Positions 10,495 through 19,414 of a stretch of DNA of 64,000 bases are shown here, piece after piece. The DNA comes from Marinobacter fuscus. Its GTDB lineage: Bacteria; Pseudomonadota; Gammaproteobacteria; Pseudomonadales; Oleiphilaceae. The first letter of the stretch is position 1; each line of letters opens with the position of its first letter. The stretch lies in NCBI RefSeq assembly GCF_003007675.1, contig NZ_PXNP01000103.1:124001-188000 (forward strand), read 5' to 3'. Position numbers and translations under genes: made by a program. The notes under the pieces were generated by a model. It saw nothing but the letters and a program-made list of their open reading frames with translations. It did no database searches and was not told where the DNA came from.

Positions 10495-11742
10495 TCAGCC
10501 TTCGTATCGGCGGAAAATCAGCGTACCGTTGGTGCCGCCAAATCCGAACGAATTCGACAGGGCAACCTTTATATCCGCGGCCCGGGCTGTATGCGGAACA
10601 AAATCCAGATCGCAGCCATCGTCCGGATTATCCAGGTTGATGGTTGGCGGCAGAATGCCATCACGAACGGCCAACACCGAGAAGATCGCCTCTACGGCAC
10701 CGGCGGCACCGAGAAGGTGGCCCGTCATGGACTTGGTACTGCTCATTGCAAGCCCGCTGGCATGGCTGCCAAACACTGACTTCACCGCAGCGACCTCCGC
10801 AACATCACCGACCTGGGTGGAGGTACCGTGAGCATTGATGTAATCCACCTCATCGGGTGCCAGCCCTGCGTCACGAATGGCATTTTTCATGGAGCGCGCC
10901 GCTCCCTCGCCATCTGCCGGCGGTGCGGTGATGTGATGGGCATCATCACTCATACCAAAACCAATCACCTCGCCGTAAATCGTGGCTCCCCGAGCCCTGG
11001 CGTGTTCAAGCTCCTCCAGCACAACAACACCTGCACCGTCGCTCAACACGAAACCGTCTCTCTCACGATCCCAGGGACGGCTGGCCTTTTGCGGCTCGTC
11101 ATTTCGCGTCGACAACGCCCGGGCAGAAGAGAAAGCAGCCACACCACTGCGCGTGGTTGCCATTTCTGCACCACCGGCCAGCATTACCTCTGCATCGCCA
11201 TAGGCGATAGTTCGGGCCGCATAGCCGATGTTGTGAGTACCGGTTGTACACGCCGTCACAATAGCAATGTTCGGGCCCTTGTAGCCAAACCGGATACCGG
11301 CGTTTCCGGAAATCATGTTGATCACAGACGCAGGCACAAAGAAAGGCGACACTTTACGGGGCCCGGCCTTTTCCATCTGGATAACATTTTTTTCGATGAA
11401 CTCGAGGCCACCGATGCCAGAGCCGATGGCAATGCCAACCCGTTCCTTATCCAGGGCGTCGAACTCTTCAAGACCACTGTCATCAACCGCCTGCTGGGCT
11501 GCAATCAGGCCGTAATGGATAAAAGCATCGAGTTTGCGGGCGTCTTTCGTGGACAACCAGGGGCTGATATCCAGATCCTTGACGGCCCCCCCGATACGGG
11601 TGCCATACTCCGAGGCGTCGAAGCGGTCGATAAGACCAATACCACTGCGCCCGGCCTGAACGGCCTCCCAGGAAGTTTTTACGTCGTTACCCACCGGCGA
11701 CAGCATACCCATCCCCGTAATGACAACACGTCGCTTGCTCAT
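10495..11742 (-). CDS. fabF: 3-oxoacyl-ACP synthase II
   Basis: FabF (KAS II) condenses malonyl-ACP with long-chain acyl-ACP and governs unsaturated chain length in type II fatty-acid synthesis. The 415-residue product shows the full Cys-His-His triad: the nucleophile in [11 protein letters not shown], the first histidine in [11 protein letters not shown] and the second in [12 protein letters not shown]. Length and motifs are normal. It lies downstream of acpP but is separated from it by a Rho-independent terminator at 11805-11842, so it is expected to be expressed at a lower level than the carrier protein. Confidence 0.97.
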   Translation of the reverse strand: MSKRRVVITGMGMLSPVGNDVKTSWEAVQAGRSGIGLIDRFDASEYGTRIGGAVKDLDISPWLSTKDARKLDAFIHYGLIAAQQAVDDSGLEEFDALDKERVGIAIGSGIGGLEFIEKNVIQMEKAGPRKVSPFFVPASVINMISGNAGIRFGYKGPNIAIVTACTTGTHNIGYAARTIAYGDAEVMLAGGAEMATTRSGVAAFSSARALSTRNDEPQKASRPWDRERDGFVLSDGAGVVVLEELEHARARGATIYGEVIGFGMSDDAHHITAPPADGEGAARSMKNAIRDAGLAPDEVDYINAHGTSTQVGDVAEVAAVKSVFGSHASGLAMSSTKSMTGHLLGAAGAVEAIFSVLAVRDGILPPTINLDNPDDGCDLDFVPHTARAADIKVALSNSFGFGGTNGTLIFRRYEG

Positions 11743-11804
11743 AACTCAAATCACCCAAATGATGCTTGTCTTGCCCGATCGCTACCGGTCTTTTTTTACC
11801 AATA

Positions 11805-11842
11805 AAAAAGCCGTCCTTAATTAGCCCAAAGGACGGCTTTTT
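11805..11842 (-). terminator. Terminator or attenuator between acpP and fabF
   Basis: The stem AAAAAGCCGTCCTT / AAGGACGGCTTTTT with a ten-base loop is followed by a U-tract for minus-strand transcription. It lies after acpP and before fabF. It probably lets most transcripts stop after acpP, with partial read-through into fabF. Confidence 0.85.
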
Positions 11843-11866
11843 CCTGGCTACCTGATGATGCGGCTA

Positions 11867-12100
11867 TCAGGTGTGAGCAACGATGTAGTCGATCGCATCC
11901 TGCACAGAGCCCAGCTTCTCAGCCTCTTCATCAGGAATCTCGGTCTCGAATTCCTCTTCAAGGGCCATAACCAGCTCAACAGTGTCCAGTGAGTCGGCGC
12001 CAAGATCCTCTACGAAGGAAGAGGTGTTCTGAACCTCGGACTCTTTAACGCCCAACTGTTCACAAACAATCTTCTTCACGCGCTCTTCAACTGTACTCAT
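11867..12100 (-). CDS. acpP: Acyl carrier protein
   Basis: ACP carries growing acyl chains on a 4'-phosphopantetheine arm for fatty-acid, phospholipid and lipid A synthesis. The 77-residue acidic protein has the canonical attachment site [16 protein letters not shown], with the modified serine near residue 37. An AGGA ribosome site stands five bases before the ATG. The gene has a 132-base upstream gap from fabG, long enough for its own promoter, and a terminator follows it. Both fit the very high expression known for acpP. Confidence 0.98.
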   Translation of the reverse strand: MSTVEERVKKIVCEQLGVKESEVQNTSSFVEDLGADSLDTVELVMALEEEFETEIPDEEAEKLGSVQDAIDYIVAHT

Positions 12101-12232
12101 AATGTCCTCACTTTATATATCAACCAAGCAACTCAATGGCTGCCAGTTTAGTTTAAACCCTACCCTCAAACAAGCAGGGACTGAAGCAAACATGTTGTGC
12201 GACAAGGGGTTGCACTGCAGCCTGAAACAGGC

Positions 12233-12976
12233 TTACCCCATATACATGCCGCCATTCACATGAATCGTTTCACCAGTTACGTAGGCCGCGCCGTCGGAAG
12301 CCAGAAACGCTACCACTGAGGCCACTTCCCGGGGATCACCCAGTCGGCCTGCAGGTATGATTTCCAGCATAGCCTGACGCTGCTTATCGTCCAGTTTTTT
12401 CGTCATATCGGTATCAATAAATCCGGGGGCCACGCAGTTGGCAGTAATGCCCCGATTGGACATTTCCTTGGCAAGACTGCGGGTAAAGCCCTCAACCCCG
12501 GCCTTCGCTGCACAGTAGTTACCCTGCCCGGGGTTGCCCATACCGGCAACCACAGAACTGATATTGATAATCCGGCCCCAGCGGGCTTTCGCCATACCGC
12601 GAAGTACAGCCTTGCTGGTGCGATAGACGCTCGACAGATTGGTTTCAATGACCGAATCCCAGTCGTCATCCTTCAAACGCATCAGCAGGTTATCACGGGT
12701 GATACCCGCGTTGTTCACCAGAATCTGGGGCGCACCGGAGCGCTCTGTCATTTCTTTCAGCCCAGCCTCGATGCTCCCTGGCTCCGCCACATTCATGACG
12801 ATACCGTAACCGGCGTAACCCGCATCTTTCAGGCCATCGGTAATCGCTTTGGCGCCAGTCTCGGAGGTGGCTGTACCAACCACCTCTGCGCCAAGCCTTG
12901 CCAATTCATGAGCTACGGCTTTGCCGATACCACGACTGGCACCTGTAACCAGCGCCACTTTGCCTTCCAAAGACAT
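12233..12976 (-). CDS. fabG: 3-oxoacyl-ACP reductase
   Basis: FabG reduces 3-ketoacyl-ACP with NADPH in each elongation cycle. The 247-residue short-chain dehydrogenase has the cofactor motif TGASRGIGKAVAHEL (residues about 11-25), NNAGITRDNLLMR, the catalytic serine in NISSVVAGMGNPGQ and the tyrosine-lysine pair in YCAAKAG. Length is standard. It follows fabD by 16 bases on the same strand and is expected to be co-transcribed with plsX and fabD. Confidence 0.97.
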   Translation of the reverse strand: MSLEGKVALVTGASRGIGKAVAHELARLGAEVVGTATSETGAKAITDGLKDAGYAGYGIVMNVAEPGSIEAGLKEMTERSGAPQILVNNAGITRDNLLMRLKDDDWDSVIETNLSSVYRTSKAVLRGMAKARWGRIINISSVVAGMGNPGQGNYCAAKAGVEGFTRSLAKEMSNRGITANCVAPGFIDTDMTKKLDDKQRQAMLEIIPAGRLGDPREVASVVAFLASDGAAYVTGETIHVNGGMYMG

Positions 12977-12992
12977 AACAAACTCCCTGTGA

Positions 12993-13931
12993 TCAGGACT
13001 TCCCGAAAGCCTTCATAGCCTCAGACAAGGCCTCCGGGGTTTCGATATTGTGAACCGGCAGGGAACGATCGATTCGCTTGACCAGTCCGGCCAGCACCTT
13101 GCCAGCACCGCACTCGACTGCAACGTTTACGCCGTCAGCCGCCAGACGCTTGACAGAATCTGTCCACAGCACCGGCGAATACAACTGTTTCAGCAGATTC
13201 TGCTTGAGCGTCTCGGCATCCGTCGACGGTTCTGCATTTACGTTTTGCACAACCGGTATCAGGGCGTTGTTAAACCGTACGTCTTCCAGCGCCTCGGCCA
13301 ACTGTTCCGCCGCACCTTTCATCAGGGCGCAGTGGGACGGCACACTCACCGGCAATGGCATGGCCTTGCGGGCGCCTTTTGCCTTGCAAACCTCTATTGC
13401 CCGCTCTACGGCCGCAGATGAGCCTGCAATGACAACCTGTCCCGGCGCATTGAAGTTGACCGCTGCTACCACATCATTACCGGCAGCTTCTTCACACGCT
13501 GCCAGAACATCGGCATCTTCAAGCCCGAGAATGGCAGCCATACGACCTTCGCCTGCCGGCACCGCGTCCTGCATCAATTCGCCACGCAGCTGAACCAGCT
13601 TGACCGCCTCAACAAAATCCAGGCTCTCGGCCGCCACCAGCGCACTGTACTCACCCAGGCTGTGCCCGGCCAAAAAATCCGGCCTTGGGGCATCAGCAAC
13701 GCACCATTGCCGCCACAAAGCCACACTGGCCGTAAGAAGCGCCGGCTGGGTAATTGCGGTTTTGTTGAGTTCCTCGGCCGGGCCATTCTGGCACAGATGC
13801 CACAGATCATAACCGAGCACATTAGAGGCATCGTTAAAGGTCTTGCTGACCATGGGCCACGCCTCAGCGGCACCGGCCAGCATACCGATCGACTGCGAGC
13901 CTTGTCCGGGAAAAACAAATGCTGATTTCAT
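12993..13931 (-). CDS. fabD: Malonyl CoA-ACP transacylase
   Basis: FabD moves malonyl groups from CoA to ACP, supplying the extender unit for fatty-acid synthesis. The 312-residue protein starts MKSAFVFPGQGSQSIGML; the nucleophilic serine lies in AGHSLGEYSALVAA and the catalytic histidine in SVPSHCALM. The ATG at 13931 was chosen because it matches family N-termini; the open frame upstream adds 15 unrelated residues. A gap of 124 bases separates it from plsX, so a local promoter is possible, but no strong one was found. Confidence 0.96.
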   Translation of the reverse strand: MKSAFVFPGQGSQSIGMLAGAAEAWPMVSKTFNDASNVLGYDLWHLCQNGPAEELNKTAITQPALLTASVALWRQWCVADAPRPDFLAGHSLGEYSALVAAESLDFVEAVKLVQLRGELMQDAVPAGEGRMAAILGLEDADVLAACEEAAGNDVVAAVNFNAPGQVVIAGSSAAVERAIEVCKAKGARKAMPLPVSVPSHCALMKGAAEQLAEALEDVRFNNALIPVVQNVNAEPSTDAETLKQNLLKQLYSPVLWTDSVKRLAADGVNVAVECGAGKVLAGLVKRIDRSLPVHNIETPEALSEAMKAFGKS

Positions 13932-14055
13932 AAGCCGAATCTTATCGTTATTGAAGGGTTGGTGAAGATTAGCCAATAGTACAATTCAGGCCAATTATCC
14001 GCGCTCTATGCGCTGCGCGCGGGACGACTTTAGTCTCAAGCCGACAGGAGGGGAA

Positions 14056-15060
14056 TCATAACACCAGATCGTCCAGTCTTTCGTTGATCCTTCGTGGCAC
14101 TTCCAGCTCAACTTCCCGAACAGCCTGTTGAATCGCCGCCAGCATCGCTCTTTCGTTGGCGTTGCCATGACTCTTTATCACCACACCCTGAAGGCCAAGC
14201 AGGCTGGCGCCATTATGACGGGAGGGATCCATCAACTGCAGCAGGCGGCCGATAATCGGCTTGGCAAGCATGCCGACAAACCGGTTGTAGGGCGAGCGGG
14301 TAAACGCCTGTTCAAGTAACTCAATCAACAACCCGGCAACGCCTTCGCCGGTTTTCAGCGCTATATTTCCGACAAAACCGTCGCACACAACAACATCTGC
14401 TACATCCCGGAAGAGATCGCTGCCCTCAACATAGCCGATGTAGTTTATGGTATCGCACTGAGCGAGCATGTGAGAGGCAAGCCTTACCTGCTCATTGCCC
14501 TTGATCTCCTCCTCACCCACATTCAGCAAGGCCACCCGGGGCTCGGTTTCGGAACAGATCGCAGAGGCCATGAGCGACCCCATCAATGCATACTGGTAAA
14601 GATTTTCGGCGGTTGAATCGACATTGGCGCCCAGGTCAAGGACATGACACCGGCCACGCAGAGAAGGAATAAGTTTGGAAATGGCAGGCCGTTCAATACC
14701 CGGGTACATGCGGATGATCGAGCGGCCGAACGCCATCAGGGCCCCGGTATTACCGGCACTCACACACCCCTGAGCCTCACCATCGCGAACCAGCCCAAGG
14801 GCAATTGCCATGGAGGAGCTTTTCTTGTGCCGAAGCGCATGGGAGGGGCGCTCGTTCATGCGCACCACGTCTGCCGCTTCAACAATGCGTATTCTGGCAT
14901 GACCCTCACACAACAAAGCCTCAAGCTCGCTCCGTATTCCTACAAGAACAAGACTCAAGGCTTCGTTTTTACGCACTGCATCCAGCGCAGCATGAACCAC
15001 CACAGATGCCCCGCGATCACCGCTCATGGCATCAATGGCTATGGTGACAGGCTTGCTCAC
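14056..15060 (-). CDS. plsX: Phosphate acyltransferase
   Basis: PlsX makes acyl-phosphate from acyl-ACP; PlsY then uses it to acylate glycerol-3-phosphate. The protein (about 334 residues) opens VSKPVTIAIDAMSGDRG and carries SAGNTGALMAFG and VVVCDGFVGNIALKTGEG, typical of the family. Start is uncertain: GTG codons occur at 15060, 15063 and 15078. The one at 15060 is preferred because a GAG sits six bases upstream and the product aligns with the family start. It lies 43 bases after rpmF, the classic rpmF-plsX pairing that links ribosome and membrane synthesis. Confidence 0.95.
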   Translation of the reverse strand: MSKPVTIAIDAMSGDRGASVVVHAALDAVRKNEALSLVLVGIRSELEALLCEGHARIRIVEAADVVRMNERPSHALRHKKSSSMAIALGLVRDGEAQGCVSAGNTGALMAFGRSIIRMYPGIERPAISKLIPSLRGRCHVLDLGANVDSTAENLYQYALMGSLMASAICSETEPRVALLNVGEEEIKGNEQVRLASHMLAQCDTINYIGYVEGSDLFRDVADVVVCDGFVGNIALKTGEGVAGLLIELLEQAFTRSPYNRFVGMLAKPIIGRLLQLMDPSRHNGASLLGLQGVVIKSHGNANERAMLAAIQQAVREVELEVPRRINERLDDLVL

Positions 15061-15103
15061 CACGCGCTCATGCGGCACAGGTCAGGTACAGATCCCGACG
15101 ATG

Positions 15104-15283
15104 TTACTCGTCGCGGGCTTCTACAACCTGCTTACCCCGGTAGAAACCATCCGGAGATACGTGGTGGCGACGATGAACTTCGCCAGTGGTGGAATCGGTA
15201 GACAGCGCAGCAGCAGTCAGCGCGTCGTGTGAACGGCGCATGCCACGCTTGGAACGGGTCTTACGGTTTTGCTGTACAGCCAT
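15104..15283 (-). CDS. rpmF: 50S ribosomal protein L32
   Basis: A 59-residue basic ribosomal protein of the large subunit, found by reading the minus strand between plsX and yceD. It begins [20 protein letters not shown] and continues through [20 protein letters not shown], which is diagnostic for L32. A short GGAG-like site (CAGGAGCATAATC) precedes the ATG. The zinc-ribbon cysteines present in some L32 proteins are absent, so this is the cysteine-free form. The order yceD-rpmF-plsX is conserved across gammaproteobacteria. Confidence 0.97.
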   Translation of the reverse strand: MAVQQNRKTRSKRGMRRSHDALTAAALSTDSTTGEVHRRHHVSPDGFYRGKQVVEARDE

Positions 15284-15313
15284 GATTATGCTCCTGACCT
15301 ATTTTCGAATGCG

Positions 15314-15871
15314 TTAATGCTTAGTCGTTTTCAAACCCGACAGAACACTGAACGGGTTGTCTTTTCTCTTTTCAACTTCTGGCTCGAGCGGCTCACGGGC
15401 CGGCTCCAGCGCCTCAAGCTCTTCTTTTGCCGGGCAGTCGTCGCGCTCGTGCAGGGGAAACGGAGGTAACACAAGCAGCAGCTCGTCTTCCACCATCGAC
15501 CAGAGATCCGCACTGTAGTCTTCCACAAGGAAAGGCTCCAGCGCCTTTGGCAAGCGCTGCGCCTGCTCATCGCTAATCACCAGCCCCAGTTCAAAGGCAG
15601 ACTCCAGAACCGCCTGCATGTCGCCCATACAGCGCTGGCACTCGAGCACAACCGGTGCCGTCAACTGGCCGGAAACCACCCTTCGGCGCTCTCCGTCAAG
15701 ATAAAACTCCAGTCTGACACGACACTGTCCATCTTCGGGAAGCCCCGGTACAGCCCCGAAAAAACGAGACAACGCCTTGAAAGGGACTCCCCCTTCAAGC
15801 GTTACGTTTTGTTCCGCAAGACGGTTGGGGTCTACGGATCTGGGCAGCTCGACGATTGGTGCATTGGACAT
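15314..15871 (-). CDS. yceD: YceD/DUF177 family protein, 23S rRNA accumulation
   Basis: YceD-family proteins are needed for normal 23S rRNA levels in some bacteria and plants. The 185-residue acidic protein has the DUF177 cysteine pair in VLECQRCMGDMQ (about residues 73-84) and an acidic C-terminal half. Its N-terminus (ELPRSVDPNRLAEQ) resembles that of E. coli YceD (which reads LPLTLDPVRTAQ), supporting the chosen ATG. It is the first gene of the block running to plsX. A near-consensus promoter lies so close that almost no leader remains, and no Shine-Dalgarno sequence is visible. Confidence 0.9.
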   Translation of the reverse strand: MSNAPIVELPRSVDPNRLAEQNVTLEGGVPFKALSRFFGAVPGLPEDGQCRVRLEFYLDGERRRVVSGQLTAPVVLECQRCMGDMQAVLESAFELGLVISDEQAQRLPKALEPFLVEDYSADLWSMVEDELLLVLPPFPLHERDDCPAKEELEALEPAREPLEPEVEKRKDNPFSVLSGLKTTKH

Positions 15872-15880
15872 AGGCGCGCA

Positions 15881-15909
15881 ATTCTAGGGGCGGGACCCGC
15901 TTCTGTCAA
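15881..15909 (-). promoter_or_regulatory. Near-consensus sigma-70 promoter for yceD-rpmF-plsX
   Basis: On the minus strand, TTGACA (15909-15904) is followed after exactly 17 bases by TAGAAT (15886-15881). The predicted start of transcription, near 15874, is only about three bases before the yceD ATG at 15871. Confidence 0.75.
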
Positions 15910-16014
15910 AGCTTAATCGCCTTTCTGCAGTAGCAACTGCTGAAAATAAGGGTATTTTACGATGATACACTGCCCGGACGGCTCCGCCCCCAACAGACAA
16001 AGAGAACACCGATC

Positions 16015-16611
16015 ATGCCCAACCCGAACATCGTACTGGCTTCGTCATCGCCTTACCGCAAGCAACTCCTGGCGCGTCTGGGGTTGACGTTCACCACAGC
16101 CAGCCCTGATATTGACGAATCACCGTCCCCGGGCGAAAACCCCGAACATCTTGCCGTGCGACTGGCCCGCGAAAAGGCCCGGGCACTACAACATGACTAC
16201 CCCGACAGCCTGATCATCGGCTCTGATCAGGTTGCAACCCTGCCGGATGGCACCCTGCTGAATAAGCCCGGCAGCCACCAGGCCGCCCGGGCGCAACTCA
16301 TGCATAGCAGCGGCCAACGCATCCGCTTCCTCACCGGCCTGGCTGTACTGGACACCCGCACCGATACCATAACAAGCCATTGCGAACCCTTTGATGTTCA
16401 TTTCAGGGTGCTGTCCGAGCCCGAGATCGAGGGCTATCTGCACAAAGAAACACCGTATGATTGCGCTGGCAGCTTCAAGATGGAAGGCCTCGGCATCACG
16501 CTGTTCAGCAGCATGGAAGGCCACGACCCAAACAGCCTGATCGGCCTGCCACTCATCGCGCTGACAAGCATACTGATTCAGGCTGGTGTCAATCCGTTGA
16601 CCCACGGCTAA
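16015..16611 (+). CDS. yceF: Maf-like nucleoside triphosphate pyrophosphatase, YceF subfamily
   Basis: YceF-type Maf proteins hydrolyse modified nucleotides, chiefly 7-methyl-GTP, to the monophosphate, keeping them out of RNA. The 198-residue protein begins NIVLASSSPYRKQLLARLG, has the GSDQVA stretch (about residues 69-74) and ends the core with YDCAGSFKMEGLGITLF, the arrangement typical of the YceF branch rather than the dTTP/UTP-specific branch. It is transcribed away from yceD, with a shared upstream region of 143 bases. The substrate assignment rests on subfamily resemblance. Confidence 0.92.
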   Translation: MPNPNIVLASSSPYRKQLLARLGLTFTTASPDIDESPSPGENPEHLAVRLAREKARALQHDYPDSLIIGSDQVATLPDGTLLNKPGSHQAARAQLMHSSGQRIRFLTGLAVLDTRTDTITSHCEPFDVHFRVLSEPEIEGYLHKETPYDCAGSFKMEGLGITLFSSMEGHDPNSLIGLPLIALTSILIQAGVNPLTHG

Positions 16612-16624
16612 GCCAGAAAGCCGG

Positions 16625-17674
16625 TTAACGCAATTCCAGCCTGGCACTCGCCAGATAACCGGCAACGCCCTGCCCCACCGAGACCCCAAGCTGCTCCACA
16701 AACTTCTGCAGCGGCGACCGGCTTCGACTGTAATCGACCAGCTCTTCCTCACCTACCAGCTGGCGCGCAACCCAGGAGGTACTACCCAATCCATCTACCA
16801 GGCCAAGCTCCACAGCCTGCTGGCCACTCCAGACAAGCCCGCTGAACAGGCGATCATCATCAGCAAGGCGATCGCCACGCCCTGCTTTTACGGCTTCGAT
16901 AAATTGCTGATGAGTGTTCTCGAGAACACCCTGCCAGAACGCCACCTCCTGCTCCTGCTCGGGCGAAAATGGATCCAGAAATGCCTTATTGTCACCAGAT
17001 GTATACAGCCGGCGCTCAACGCCCAGCTTCTCCATAACCCCTGTATAACCAAAACCTCCGGCAACCACGCCGATTGATCCGACCAGACTCGCCCGGTTGG
17101 CGTAGATCTCATCGGCAGCAGCCGCTATATAGTAAGCGCCGGAAGCCCCTATATCCGAAATCACCGCATAGACTTTCTTGTCCGGATACTCGACTCTCAG
17201 TCGTTTGATTTCATCGTAGACATACCCGGATTGCACCGGGCTGCCTCCAGGGCTATTGATCCGCAACACCACGGCCCGGGAGTTCTCGGCCTCGAACGCT
17301 GCCCGCAAGGCTCCGACAAGGTTGTCCGCGCTTGCGAGCTCATCGGCAGCAATCGGGCCATTCACTTCCACCAGCGCGGTATGCGCTCCGGCGGCGGCCG
17401 CCACCCCTTCGCCGATGGGCGAACGAACCATAAACAACAGGGCGGCCAGATATACAAAGGTCAGCAGTTTGAAGAATATACCCCAGCGCCGGCTTCGCTT
17501 CTGCTCTGCTTGCAAAGACATTACCAGCTTTTCAATCAACCGCCAGTCACGACCGTTTTCCGGCGGAATATTTGGCTTCTTCGAACCAAAAAAACGCTTT
17601 CCTTCCGAAGGCTTCTCCTGCCCGACCGGGGCATCATCCCAACCGGATTGCCCGTCCTTGTCCCACTCACTCAT
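16625..17674 (-). CDS. S49 family (SppA-like) membrane peptidase
   Basis: A 349-residue inner-membrane serine protease related to signal peptide peptidase SppA, short form. A single membrane segment lies at about residues 72-88 (FFKLLTFVYLAALLFMV). The catalytic serine is in DIGASGAYYIAAAADEIYA, and the general-base lysine probably lies further downstream as in other short SppA proteins. SppA degrades signal peptides left after secretion. The ATG at 17674 has AGGGG upstream; the frame extends to a TTG at 17689 without better support. It lies downstream of rluC and the HAD hydrolase, a conserved grouping in Pseudomonas and relatives. Confidence 0.9.
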   Translation of the reverse strand: MSEWDKDGQSGWDDAPVGQEKPSEGKRFFGSKKPNIPPENGRDWRLIEKLVMSLQAEQKRSRRWGIFFKLLTFVYLAALLFMVRSPIGEGVAAAAGAHTALVEVNGPIAADELASADNLVGALRAAFEAENSRAVVLRINSPGGSPVQSGYVYDEIKRLRVEYPDKKVYAVISDIGASGAYYIAAAADEIYANRASLVGSIGVVAGGFGYTGVMEKLGVERRLYTSGDNKAFLDPFSPEQEQEVAFWQGVLENTHQQFIEAVKAGRGDRLADDDRLFSGLVWSGQQAVELGLVDGLGSTSWVARQLVGEEELVDYSRSRSPLQKFVEQLGVSVGQGVAGYLASARLELR

Positions 17675-17726
17675 GCTTTTCCCCTGCAAACAAATTTCAT
17701 CATTAATCGGCGAAGCTCAAGCGCTT

Positions 17727-18380
17727 CTATGGTCGAAGCCCAAGCACTTTGCGCAACTCGTCCACGGAACTGACAACCGCACGGGGCGCATATTCACCCA
17801 GAACATCGCGCCCGTGCACTCCCCAGTCAACGCCGATGGACGGCATACCGATACGCTGCGCCATCTCCAGATCGTAGCGCGTATCACCGATCATCACCGC
17901 TTCATCCGGCTCGTAACCGTAGAAGGCAAGAATCTCCTCAAGCATCAGAGGATGGGGCTTGGATCGCGTTTCATCCGCGCAGCGGGTAATGTCGAAATGG
18001 GGCCCCAGACCACTGGAAGTAAGCGCCACCTCAAGGCCGCGACGGCTCTTACCCGTGGCAACCGAACAGCCTTGCCCCGCCCCCCTGACATCAGCGACCA
18101 CGTCGGCCATGCCATCAAACACATTCTGCGGCGTTGTCACTTTTTTGAAGAAGTAGCCGGCGTAACCTTCTCGGATGCGCAGCATTTCCTCACGGCTCAG
18201 GCCCGGATACAGCTTCTCCAGCGCCTCAATCATGCCAAGACCGATAATGTCGCGGTACGCTTCCCGCTCCAGCTCCGGGTAGCCCAGCTCGGTCGCGGCC
18301 TGATGCAGGCTGTCGGCGATATGATCCACCGAGTCGATCAGCGTCCCGTCCCAGTCAAAAATAACAACCTTTACATTCAT
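17727..18380 (-). CDS. HAD-IA family phosphatase (phosphoglycolate phosphatase-like)
   Basis: A 217-residue soluble hydrolase with all four haloacid dehalogenase motifs: VVIFDWDGTLIDS at the N-terminus (nucleophile Asp near residue 9), ATGKSRRG, the lysine in RSKPHPLMLEEIL, and VMIGDTRYDLEMA. The cap is of the Gph/PGMB type. The natural substrate is unknown; relatives dephosphorylate phosphoglycolate or sugar phosphates. Its ATG overlaps the rluC stop by four bases (ATGA), so it is translated with the pseudouridine synthase. This pairing is common in gammaproteobacteria. Confidence 0.88.
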   Translation of the reverse strand: MNVKVVIFDWDGTLIDSVDHIADSLHQAATELGYPELEREAYRDIIGLGMIEALEKLYPGLSREEMLRIREGYAGYFFKKVTTPQNVFDGMADVVADVRGAGQGCSVATGKSRRGLEVALTSSGLGPHFDITRCADETRSKPHPLMLEEILAFYGYEPDEAVMIGDTRYDLEMAQRIGMPSIGVDWGVHGRDVLGEYAPRAVVSSVDELRKVLGLRP

Positions 18381-19414
18381 CCGTCATGCTTCCCGTTTCG
18401 CTTTGACAATTCTTCAAGCACCTTTGCAAAGGGCTCATCGTAAGGGGCTTCCAGCCGAAGAGAGTCTCCCGACCCCGGCAAACAGAACTCCAGAGCCCTG
18501 GCATGCAGCATCAACCGTTGCCCACCAATAGCCCGGAAAGCCTTCTGGCTCGCATCGTCCATGTACTTGTCGTCGCCCGCAATCGGATGCCCCGCCCAGG
18601 CACTGTGCACTCGGATCTGGTGAGTCCGGCCAGTCACCGGAGACGCCTCTACCAGACTATACCCATGGAACGCTTGCAGACACGAAAAAAGGGTCAGCGA
18701 CTCCTTGCCTTCTTCGCTCACCCGAACCCGCCTTTCGCCATTGGGCATTTCGTATCGCAACAAAGGCTCGGCAACCCGCCTGACTTTGTCAGACCAGCTC
18801 CCTGCAACCAGCGCATGATAGTACTTGCGGATACGCTTATTCCTCAGCTCATCCTGCAGAAACCTGAGTGCCGACCGCTTTTTGGCCACCATGACAAGCC
18901 CCGAGGTGTCCCGATCCAGCCGGTGCACCAGCTCAAGAAAACGGGCATCCGGACGGGCAGAACGTAACACTTCAATCAACCCGAAACTCAGGCCGCTGCC
19001 GCCATGAACAGCAATGCCCGAGGGCTTGTTCACCACTAGCATGTCATCGTTTTCAAAGACCACTGCCGCCTCAACCACCTGCTGAACCCGGGCACCCGGC
19101 ACAGGCTGCTCCGCCCGGGCCTTCTGCACCACCGGCGGTATGCGCACCACATCCCCCGAACTCAGCCGGGCATCCGGCTTAACGCGCCCCTTGTTTACCC
19201 GCACCTCGCCCTTCCTTACAATCCGGTACACGATGCTTTTAGGCACTCCCCGCAGCCGGGCCAGAAGAAAGTTGTCCAGCCTCTGGCCAGCCATATCCTC
19301 ATCAACAGTCACCCACTGAACACCGGTGGCAACCTGGCCTTTTGCCGGTACCGGATGGGTAGCCGACCGGGACGGCGCTGGCGCGGCTTTTCCGGAATCT
19401 GGTTTTCGGGACAT
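18377..19414 (-). CDS. rluC: 23S rRNA pseudouridine(955/2504/2580) synthase
   Basis: RluC converts three uridines in 23S rRNA to pseudouridine. The 345-residue protein has an N-terminal S4 RNA-binding domain (about residues 40-100, with GQRLDNFLLARL) and the RluA-type catalytic motif in ELVHRLDRDTSGLVM, where the aspartate attacks the uridine. A low-complexity extension of about 30 residues precedes the S4 domain. It is divergent from rne, as in E. coli, sharing the long region 19415-20040. Confidence 0.94.
   Translation of the reverse strand: MSRKPDSGKAAPAPSRSATHPVPAKGQVATGVQWVTVDEDMAGQRLDNFLLARLRGVPKSIVYRIVRKGEVRVNKGRVKPDARLSSGDVVRIPPVVQKARAEQPVPGARVQQVVEAAVVFENDDMLVVNKPSGIAVHGGSGLSFGLIEVLRSARPDARFLELVHRLDRDTSGLVMVAKKRSALRFLQDELRNKRIRKYYHALVAGSWSDKVRRVAEPLLRYEMPNGERRVRVSEEGKESLTLFSCLQAFHGYSLVEASPVTGRTHQIRVHSAWAGHPIAGDDKYMDDASQKAFRAIGGQRLMLHARALEFCLPGSGDSLRLEAPYDEPFAKVLEELSKRNGKHDG

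Noticed and set aside
10828..11805. Plus-strand frame of 325 codons opposite fabF
   Set aside because: Fully antisense to a catalytically complete fabF, with no ribosome site or recognisable domain.
17256..18443. Plus-strand frame of 395 codons opposite the S49 peptidase and HAD genes
   Set aside because: It crosses two real genes and the gap between them; composition is that of a GC-rich shadow frame.
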